Origin: an uncultured Akkermansia sp.
Lineage (GTDB): Bacteria; Verrucomicrobiota; Verrucomicrobiia; Verrucomicrobiales; Akkermansiaceae
Direction: 5' to 3'
NCBI GenBank assembly: GCA_905200945.1
Contig: CAJKMG010000003.1
Location: 186,001-250,000, forward strand
Length of the DNA: 64,000 nucleotides
The position numbers were made by a program, and so were the translations under genes. The notes under the pieces are model-generated. The model worked only from the letters and a program-made list of their open reading frames with translations, had not been told where the DNA came from and did no database searches. Every line of letters begins with the position of its first letter. The stretch's first letter is position 1. Below, in pieces: positions 1-7,500 of the stretch.

Positions 1-160
1 ATGCTTCAGCACATTCAGTCGCTTCCTCATCCGGATAATTTGGATTTTTTATAAGCTCTCGAATGTTTTTTGTTGGGAAAAAAGAGTTTTCTAAAGGAAA
101 TTCTCTTTCCACTTCCCGAATCATATCATTCAAATTTTTATGAGTATAATAATTCACCAT
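1..160 (-). CDS. Candidate immunity protein, partial (cut by window edge)
   Basis: About 53 N-terminal residues are visible before the window ends, beginning MVNYYTHKNLNDMIREV. The start codon shares one base with the stop codon of the upstream tip gene (TAATG on the minus strand), so translation of the two is probably coupled. In RHS and CDI loci the small gene directly behind a toxin tip normally encodes its cognate immunity protein, and that is the basis of this call. No family is recognised from the visible part, and no signal peptide is seen, which would fit a cytoplasmic inhibitor. The function is inferred from position only. Confidence 0.5.
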   Translation of the reverse strand, partial: MVNYYTHKNLNDMIREVEREFPLENSFFPTKNIRELIKNPNYPDEEATECAEA

Positions 161-612
161 TATAGTAATTTTTTCCTGCATTCTTTATATAAATTCCAAC
201 ATCTTTCGGCACCTTTTCCTATCCCTTCAGACTGCTCTATATGTCCATTATCTCCACCATCAAAGCAATTTGAATCATACATTTTTCTTGCTTCTTCAGC
301 ATTTTTTAATTTTTGAGCCCGTCTCTTAAATTCATCACAAACAGTAGCTGTTGGACGCTCTGGGATACATAATTTTTTGCATGATTGACCTCGAGATGCT
401 TCTTTAGCTTCTTTCTTTTTCCGCTTTAATTCTTCACAATCTGCTTTGGGAACTGTATTTGAAACAGGCACGGCAATTGGCTCGACTTTAGGAATTACAT
501 TCTCAGATATTTTTTTAATAACTTTTTCTGTCGTTCCTGGGGCAATAACTTCAGTAATGGCTACGGTGGTTACTGCAACAGCAGTAACCATCAATCCAAC
601 TGGATACAACAA
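160..612 (-). CDS. Orphan RHS-type toxin tip (C-terminal module without core)
   Basis: A 150-residue product if the TTG at 612 is used; an ATG eight codons in (591) is an alternative. The frame stays open only a few codons upstream, so it is not attached to an RHS core. The N-terminus is a hydrophobic, glycine/alanine/valine-rich stretch (residues 5-27), followed by a lysine-rich segment and a C-terminal half with six cysteines ending in ECRKKLL. This build, a hydrophobic linker followed by a charged cysteine-containing end, resembles the other tips in this locus. It is followed by a TATG-type coupled gene, as expected for a toxin/immunity cassette. It may be a displaced, silent tip. The toxic activity is unknown. 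Confidence 0.5.
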   Translation of the reverse strand: MLYPVGLMVTAVAVTTVAITEVIAPGTTEKVIKKISENVIPKVEPIAVPVSNTVPKADCEELKRKKKEAKEASRGQSCKKLCIPERPTATVCDEFKRRAQKLKNAEEARKMYDSNCFDGGDNGHIEQSEGIGKGAERCWNLYKECRKKLL

Positions 613-819
613 CTCCGTTAATATAAATTCATAATATCATTAGTCCAAATCATTGTGAAAATCTTCCGGGAGACTGTATCTAAAGAAAGCATTTATCCTA
701 AAAAACCAAATGAAGCAAACTGTCATTCCTTATTTTCAAATGGAATATATACTTCTACTCTCATTTATGATACTAATCTTAGTATTTTACTCTTTGTCTA
801 CATGCGTCAGTTTCAATTG

Positions 820-1224
820 CTACTTGCAAAAGGAGAAACGAGAAGTTCGTCGTTTTTTACGAGCCTGTTTTTTTACAACATCGCTAAAATTACGAACATT
901 TTTTAAAAATATACCCTTGCGAATACAACTATGAATCCGAGCCTGATAGCACGACCAAACTCTACTTGAACTTATCAGATTTCCTATCATAGAACATTCA
1001 ACTTCAATACCTTCTGATACGTTAGCATGCATCATGGGATGCATGATGAATAAATCCATTTCCATTTCTACAAAACAACGGGCATAATACTCTTGTTTAC
1101 ATGATAAAAATGTCTCTATTTTTAATCGTTCAATATCTCTTCCTGCATCTGGCAAAAAACAAAATTCTTTGAACCAATAATAATCCGTTCTGATTTTTCT
1201 CCCTGATTTAATTAATTCAGCCAT
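820..1224 (-). CDS. Hypothetical protein, second gene behind orphan tip
   Basis: A 134-residue protein of no recognised family. Its ATG lies eight bases inside the end of the preceding 125-residue gene, the same overlap length seen between the main RHS gene and its partner, which argues that it is a real, translationally coupled gene. It has no signal peptide. The C-terminal 25 residues are very basic (KKQARKKRRTSR), which could reflect a frameshifted 3' end or a nucleic-acid-binding tail. It may be part of the immunity function of the orphan cassette or a leftover from an older cassette. The sequence is AT-rich like its neighbours. Confidence 0.45.
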   Translation of the reverse strand: MAELIKSGRKIRTDYYWFKEFCFLPDAGRDIERLKIETFLSCKQEYYARCFVEMEMDLFIMHPMMHANVSEGIEVECSMIGNLISSSRVWSCYQARIHSCIRKGIFLKNVRNFSDVVKKQARKKRRTSRFSFCK

Positions 1225-1594
1225 GGTTTAATGGATTTTCATCTATAATACAGTTTTTTACATTAGGTGGGATTTCCCTGTTATTGATCCAATGATTGAG
1301 GTAGCTCTCCAGAATTTGTACTGCATGATCTTCATCCTTCGCCCGAATATGAGCATCCCAGCATAAATCTCTAAACGATTCTTCTGTCCACAACCAATGA
1401 GACACCGAGCGTTTTCCATGTCTTGAAATCATATAGAGTTCCCGACTAAAAATTCGCGGATAATAAAGAACCTCCTTATTTTTTTTAGTTTTATACAAAT
1501 CTAGCCTAACAATCCAATCAGGCAAAGAAGATTCTGTTACAAGTTGGAATTCCAAAGTTGTAACTAATTCATATTTTGTGATTGACTCCATCAT
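1217..1594 (-). CDS. Candidate immunity protein of orphan RHS tip
   Basis: A 125-residue protein that starts three bases after the stop codon of the orphan RHS tip gene, with two adjacent ATG codons (1594 or 1591). The position, size and lack of a signal peptide fit a cytoplasmic immunity protein for the preceding tip; this is inferred from gene order, which is conserved in RHS loci. The sequence is rich in tryptophan and acidic residues, with no motif that I recognise. The next gene overlaps its 3' end by eight bases, so the three genes probably form one transcript. Confidence 0.55.
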   Translation of the reverse strand: MMESITKYELVTTLEFQLVTESSLPDWIVRLDLYKTKKNKEVLYYPRIFSRELYMISRHGKRSVSHWLWTEESFRDLCWDAHIRAKDEDHAVQILESYLNHWINNREIPPNVKNCIIDENPLNHG

Positions 1595-1597
1595 ATT

Positions 1598-2368
1598 TTA
1601 CCATTTTGCACATTTATAGTTGTTAGATTCATGTTTGGCTGTGCATCCCTTAGGAGTTCTAGAGGAAGCGTATCTCTTTGCAGCCTCATGAGCAATGTTT
1701 TGAGTTTTTCCTACACCATAACCATGAATAACTTCTGGACAACATGTTCCTTTATTTTCTTTCGTCGGGAGAGTGCTTCCTCGAACGTAACATACCCACA
1801 TCCCTTTCCGATGTTTTAATTCTTTTAATATTTCTTCAACCTTGACTCCGCTTCTCATCATAGATCTTTGAAGGGATTCTTTAGAGACTATGGCTACTGT
1901 TCCAGCCGCTGCTATTACTCCTGCTGCCAGTGCCACTTTGGCAGGTTCTATCAATGTAGCTGCGCCGACGGAATTTGTTGGGCCAGTACCAAGCAAAGAC
2001 GCATCTATTGCCTGAAATCCTAAAAAATCAATATGTTGAGTCAATTTATTGTTGACAAAAGAATACAAATTCCATCCATCTATTTCTCCAGCAGGCTCTC
2101 TACTAATCCACCTGCCATTTTGGGGATTATAATAGCGGTAATTGTAGTAAACCAGCCCCAGTTCGTCATCAGCGTATTCGCTGGAGAACCGGAATGGATT
2201 ATCCTCTGCGGCATTCCCTTCCATCCTGAGAATATTACCATACGGGCCGTATTCGTACAAGGCGCGGCGTCCCGCGCGGATGCCGAAGAGCGCCGTAGCG
2301 TTTTTCAACAGGTCGTGCGTGTAGTACAGGTCTTCCGCCCAGGTTCCCGTCTCATCAAAGACACTCAT
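1598..2368 (-). CDS. Orphan RHS core end with alternative toxin tip
   Basis: A 256-residue product. Residues 1-119 match the end of the full-length RHS protein upstream, including the GLVYYNYRYYN and GRWISR motifs and the NLYSFVNN segment that marks the core boundary. Residues 120-256 are unrelated to the tip of the full-length protein: an alanine/valine-rich hydrophobic stretch (about 140-160), then a basic region with paired cysteines and the ending GCTAKHESNNYKCAKW. A stop codon lies five codons before the ATG, so it is no longer fused to a full core. Orphan tips of this type in other bacteria serve as a reservoir for tip exchange by recombination. Whether it is expressed cannot be seen; there is no clear ribosome-binding site. 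Confidence 0.75.
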   Translation of the reverse strand: MSVFDETGTWAEDLYYTHDLLKNATALFGIRAGRRALYEYGPYGNILRMEGNAAEDNPFRFSSEYADDELGLVYYNYRYYNPQNGRWISREPAGEIDGWNLYSFVNNKLTQHIDFLGFQAIDASLLGTGPTNSVGAATLIEPAKVALAAGVIAAAGTVAIVSKESLQRSMMRSGVKVEEILKELKHRKGMWVCYVRGSTLPTKENKGTCCPEVIHGYGVGKTQNIAHEAAKRYASSRTPKGCTAKHESNNYKCAKW

Positions 2369-2377
2369 GGCCAGGAT
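2100..2377 (-). repeat. Direct repeat, copy in orphan RHS fragment
   Basis: This 278-bp block aligns without gaps to 4904-5181 in the same orientation. In the last 225 bases I counted about 19 differences, so identity is roughly 90 percent there and lower at the other end, where the two reading frames approach their divergent tips. The match stops abruptly at GGCCAGGAT. It encodes the end of the RHS core and could support homologous recombination that swaps the main tip for the orphan tip. Confidence 0.85.
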
Positions 2378-2566
2378 TAAAGTTCAATTTCAAGAATACA
2401 ACCTTCTATGTGTAAAATAATAGTAGTAACAGATGCCATTCTAAGTGTCTATTAGATGAATTATTTTATCTTCAATGAAAAAGGTTAATATTGCCTCCCC
2501 ATCCTTTGAATTTGGTTCTTGTCCCTCTCAAAAAAGAGCCGATGATGTAGAAATTCTTAGTCCATA

Positions 2567-3463
2567 TTATTTCAGTTGCAAGGGAATTTGTTCCAACGTT
2601 TTTTTAGCGCTTTCACAGCCTTGCTCTGCTGCTCTTTTTAACCATTCACACGCTTTCTGAAAGTTCTGCGGAAACCCTTCCCATCCTCGCAAATAATAGA
2701 GACCTAAAATGTTCTGAGCATTCATGCTACCCTGGGTAGCTTTTTTTATTATCATAGCGGAAAGCATTTCGGAGGGGGAATACTCATTTTCTTCCGTTTC
2801 CTTTTCTAAAATTTTAGCTATCTCCAAAAACGCCTCCGCATATCCATGATTGGCTGACAACTTGGAAGAAACAGCAGTTACAGCTTTTCGAGCAAGAGTT
2901 AGATTATAATTTGAAAATCTATTAAAAAGATCGTCGTTATTTCTAAATCCGTATTTTTGAAGTTCTTTCAAATATTCAAGATTACTGCTTCTACTTCCAT
3001 AGGAATTGTCAAGCAACTTTTCAGCTATATCTAGAGTTACTTGCTTACTCTTATTCTGCGTAATTTTCAACAACTCCTCATATTGAATCTTTATTTGCTT
3101 TTGATAAAAAATAGGTAATTTGGGGAACCAGTCAGAATTGATACCTTTCGCCACAACATCTCTTAAACCCTGAAGAAATTGGGGATCGACCAAATCTATC
3201 GCGGGATTTCCTTCCTCTCCTTCTTGAGAGCATTTCAAAAAACCAGCCATCAAACGGAATTTATCAGCATAATCCTGATTAATGTAGTGATAGAGGGCTT
3301 TCCTCTCTTCAGCAGAAAATAATTTTAATCCGGAAGAAGAAGACTCCAGTTCTTTCAAATAAGAAGGGCTTATCTCCCATTTTTTCAAAAACTGGTTGTT
3401 TTCTCCTGATACTGTGTTCAACATACAGCTGGCTATACACAAAATGGTTAATATTTTATACAT
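2567..3463 (-). CDS. Sel1-repeat protein with N-terminal export signal
   Basis: About 298 residues from an ATG at 3463, chosen because a hydrophobic signal-like segment (KILTILCIASCML) begins there; a cysteine at about residue 13 could serve as a lipobox. The frame is also open upstream to a GTG at 3643, but that part looks like a tip relic. The C-terminal 70 residues contain Sel1-type helical repeats, with the pattern A..LG..Y..G...P....A..W...AA..G. Sel1 repeats mediate protein binding, and Sel1-repeat immunity proteins are known for type VI secretion phospholipases. With its place in this toxin array, an immunity role in the periplasm is plausible but not proven. Confidence 0.6.
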   Translation of the reverse strand: MYKILTILCIASCMLNTVSGENNQFLKKWEISPSYLKELESSSSGLKLFSAEERKALYHYINQDYADKFRLMAGFLKCSQEGEEGNPAIDLVDPQFLQGLRDVVAKGINSDWFPKLPIFYQKQIKIQYEELLKITQNKSKQVTLDIAEKLLDNSYGSRSSNLEYLKELQKYGFRNNDDLFNRFSNYNLTLARKAVTAVSSKLSANHGYAEAFLEIAKILEKETEENEYSPSEMLSAMIIKKATQGSMNAQNILGLYYLRGWEGFPQNFQKACEWLKRAAEQGCESAKKTLEQIPLQLK

Positions 3464-3810
3464 GGGGAAATTGTTTTTTACACATTCATTGTATTTAGCC
3501 TGCATAAATGCCACAGTTATGAATTGACCGACCCCTTTTGGTATCGAAGATCCTAGACAATCAGGATTGTATCGTATAGGAGGGCCATTGACTGGACTAC
3601 AAGCCTGAGCCGCCCCCAAACTTTCACTAAATAATTTAATCACTCTATTCCATCGCGATTCATCACATTCTTAGAAGTTTTCATCATGTCCTTCCACGCT
3701 TTGGAATGAGTGTTTTCAGTTTTTCTATTCAGTTCTTCTGAACTTGCCCGTCTTTGGTCATCACATCGCTTCTCATATTCATCATATTGTTTTTTCAATT
3801 TTTCAAAATT
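3464..3810 (-). pseudogene. Relic of an RHS tip
   Basis: Two open segments remain. From 3810 to 3640 a 56-codon frame has no convincing start and reads as a charged helical peptide (KLKKQYDEYEKRCDDQRRA). An adjacent frame just upstream ends with similar residues, which suggests a one-base frameshift near 3810. Its stop overlaps a GTG that opens the second segment (3643-3464). That segment runs in frame into the Sel1-repeat gene and includes AFMQAKYNECVKNN, similar in pattern to AAMDAYIKCIEN at the start of the intact RHS tip. I read this as an older, decayed tip cassette. A small real gene coupled to a longer Sel1 protein is the alternative. Confidence 0.4.
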
Positions 3811-3884
3811 TCATTAATATTCAAATTGAAACATTGTTTTCATAAAAAGATATAACTAAATTTGTATATTCCTCAGCAAGTATA

Positions 3885-4532
3885 TTACTTTTTCTGAGAT
3901 TCCTCATCTAGATAATTAGCAAATTCAATATATGCATTTTTTATAACTATTTCCATCGTACTTTCATCGTTGGGATCTATGACTGTTCCGTTATTGACAA
4001 ATTTCTCAAAACTATTTGCAACAAGCTTTGCCATAATATCTCTTGGATTTTTTCCTATAAAATGAGCCAATATGGAGTTCCAGTCATATCCATATTTCTT
4101 CATATCATTACGAAATTGATTTTCAATCGCATTCTTTTCGTTTAACAGAACAACGGTTTTAAAATAATTACATTTACTCTTATCAATTAAAATTTTATTT
4201 ATAAAAAAACACCTGAAAAGATATTCTTGAACTATCTTCGGTAAATATTCAGTATCGAATTTCCGATAAAATCTTATAGATTGCTCCAATATAAACTGAT
4301 TGTTTTGGTCACTTAATATAGAAGAAGAATATTTGGAATTACCTACAGCTCTTAGCAGGGAAGCTGTAGATCGAAGCACGTATTTTCTTAAATATTCTTG
4401 TTCTTTTATTGAAAAATTATTCCCAACACAGTTTAAATCCTGATAATTATTCACCTCAGAATAGACACTCATCGGAAATAATAAAACAAAAAATAGAAAT
4501 ATTTTTCTCATAATTTTGCTTGATTTAATCAT
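3885..4532 (-). CDS. Exported candidate immunity protein for the main RHS tip
   Basis: A 215-residue protein whose ATG lies eight bases inside the end of the RHS gene, so it is translationally coupled to the toxin. The N-terminus is a classical Sec signal peptide: basic residues, a hydrophobic core (KIFLFFVLLFPM) and a likely cleavage after VYS. The mature part is helical, charged and low in GC, with no family that I recognise. A periplasmic partner makes sense if the toxin acts in the envelope, and the tip of the RHS protein carries a membrane helix. Immunity function is inferred from position. ATG codons at 4532 and 4511 are both possible starts. Confidence 0.6.
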   Translation of the reverse strand: MIKSSKIMRKIFLFFVLLFPMSVYSEVNNYQDLNCVGNNFSIKEQEYLRKYVLRSTASLLRAVGNSKYSSSILSDQNNQFILEQSIRFYRKFDTEYLPKIVQEYLFRCFFINKILIDKSKCNYFKTVVLLNEKNAIENQFRNDMKKYGYDWNSILAHFIGKNPRDIMAKLVANSFEKFVNNGTVIDPNDESTMEIVIKNAYIEFANYLDEESQKK

Positions 4533-7500
4533 ATGTCTGCCTACATTTTAGTTTGCAATTTCTATATTCGACAAAAATAAAAGCTAATGCAATAATAAAT
4601 AGAATGCCTTGAATTTTACTTTCTTCTACAGACGGTCCTCCAATAGAAGAGTTAGATTGTTGTGCACGGTCATATGAATTTAACCATCCTCCACATTGTG
4701 CCTGTAAACTATTTTCACAGTCATTTAAACAATCTTGCAATTTTTTAGAATAATTTTCAATGCACTTTATATATGCGTCCATAGCAGCTGGTTGTACCCA
4801 TGACATATCTGGACATTGTCTTCCCAATATGTCAAATGTATTAGATGGATTATTTCTGACAAACCAATATAAATTGTTAGTTTTTTCTTCTTCGGCAGGA
4901 TCCCTACTAATCCATCTCCCATCTAAAACATTGTAATATCTGTAATTATAATATACCAATCCCAGTTCGTCATCAGCGTATTCGCTGGAAAACCGAAACG
5001 GATTGTCCTCTACGGCATTGCCTTCCATCCTGAGAATATTCCCATACGGGCCGTATTCGTACAAGGCTCGGCGCCCCGCACGGATACCGAAGAGCGCCGT
5101 AGTGTTTTTCAACAGGTCGTGCGTGTAGTACAGGTCTTCCTCATAGGTTCCCGTTTCATCAAAGAGACTCATGGCCAGGATGCGCGTGGCCACCGGTTCC
5201 AGCGGATCCCACAGATAGGTTTTCCGCAGTACGGGCATTGCTGTTTCCGTCGCAACGGCGGCGTCCAGTTCCGCGATTTGCAGGTAGCCGTGATAAATGA
5301 ATCGTTTTTTCGACATCAGGACTTCTCCTTCATAGACGGCTTTCTCAATCCGCCTGTTCAGATAGTCATAGCGGCACTCCACCCGCCTGTTCCCCTGAAT
5401 AAACCTTGCCGCCTGGTTCAGGGCATTATAAGAAACTTCCCATTCTCCTGTGGACGTTTGAATCTTCGTCTGGTTGCCGTCGGCATCATAGCCAGGCGCG
5501 AAAGGCGCTTCTTCCTCCCGGGTGATGGCCGTGTACTGGTTCAGGCTGTTGGCCGTGTACGCCGCCGCTGACGCGCCCGAACCTTCCCAGGAGGTGACGC
5601 GGTTGCCGATGTTGTCATACACATAGGAATATGTTCCCCCCCGGCTCATCGCGTCGGCGGCCAGTTCGCCGCGGCCGTTGTAGCTGTAGCTGTGCGTCAG
5701 GCCGGGAGCAGGGGTATTGAAGTAGTCCTTCTTTTCCGTGGGCCGCCCCAGCGCGTCATAGGCGTAGTCAGTTTTGGCCGGGTAGTTGACGCTGCCGGGA
5801 CGCATATAGTCGATTCTGGTCAGCAGATCCCGTTTTTCTTCCCGGGTGTACCATCTCCGGAGGGTATTGGGGTAATCAAGCGTTTCCAGCAGTCCGTTGA
5901 CGGCGTGGTAACCATAGACGAAGGGATCGGCGCCGTTATTGAGCGAAACCGTAGAAAGACGTCCGCAACCGTCATATTCCCAGGCCGTCTGCTGGACAAC
6001 GCCCTCCCCGTAATGCAGACTGTAGCCCGAAGGCCGCCCCAGACCGTCGCGCAGATAGTTGAGCGCGCTTGCCGCCAACCCTGCCGCAGTTTCCGATTCC
6101 GCTTCATTATATTGGTTGTAAGCCAGCGTCCTTGTGCCGGAATCGTCCGTGACCTGCGTGAGCAGGTTAAGGTGATTGTAGGTGCAGGTGATGGAAGGAG
6201 TCGCGTCGTTGTGGGTGACGGAGACCAGGTTGCCCGTCTGCGAATCGTAGGCATAAAAAGTTTCCAAAGGCGTTCCCTGCCCGTCCACCGTCCGGGCCTG
6301 TCGCTTAACCGCCAGCCTGTTCCAGTCATCGTAAGAGTAGCTTTCCCCATGGCCGTCGGCATAGGTTTTAGCCGTCATCAGGCCGGAGGCGTCGTCATAG
6401 CTCCACGCCGTCACGTCCCCGTCCGTCCGTTCCTGCGGATCGGCAGCGATGGTTTTCCCCGGAACGCGGAACGTCATGAGGGATACCAGCCTGTCCGCAT
6501 CGTCGTAGCCAAAGACGGAGGGCTGAAGGGCCGTACCGTATTCGGCGGTTTTGCGTCCCCGCGGGTCATAGGTGTAGCAGGCCGTGTTGCCCAAGGCATC
6601 CGTGACGCAGGAGGGGGAAGCCGTGGACGGGTCATACTGGATGGCGGTCGTATTGCCGGCGGCATCCGTCCTGGCTGTTTCACGGCCGGCGATGTCAAAA
6701 ACGGTAACGGCGGCATTGCCGCGGGCGTCCGTATAAGTCTCCGTGCTGCCGCTGGCCGTATAGACGCGGGAAGAGGCGGTCAGAACTCCCGCATGGTCTT
6801 TCCGGGATACGGCGTACCCGTCTATGACGACAGTTTCCGCAATGACGGAAGAAGCCGGAGACTGCGTTTTTACCGTCCGGCCGGCCGGAGCTGTGTATTC
6901 CGTCCATTGCAGGGTTTCATTGCCCCGCGGATCGGTGGAGATGTTTTTTCCGGCCAGCAAGGGGGACAGGAAGGAAACCAGTTCGGCCGTGCTTTCCGTA
7001 TATGTTGTTCCCTGGCTGTTGCAGCGCGTGACTGTGGTTACCCGGTACACGCCGTCTTCCCGCTGCCGGCGGGCATAGGCGTACTCCGTGACGAGGGAGT
7101 TGGCGGATGTGGGGTTTTCGGCCAGCTTGAGCGTGGTTTTGACGATATTGCCAAACGGGTCATAGTCATAAAGCAACGGAGCCATTCCATCCACCTGCTG
7201 CCGCAAAAGCCTGTTGTTCAGATCAAAAGCGCGCCGGTCATGAATAAGGCCGCCGTTGGCGTTCGCCCGGGAGACGCGCACCATGTTGCCCCTGCCGTCC
7301 GTGACGGTTTGTTCCACCAGCGCCGGTTCTCCCTCCGCCCGGGGAAGCAGCGTGAAACGGACCACGCCTTCCGCGGAGTATTCCGTACGGTAGAGGAGAT
7401 GCCTCTGCCCCGTGCCGCTCTGTTCCAGCACGGTCCCGTCCGCATGGCGGATAGTGACGAGCGTCGCGCCCGTCGGCGTGGTGACGGTTTCCGTCAGACC

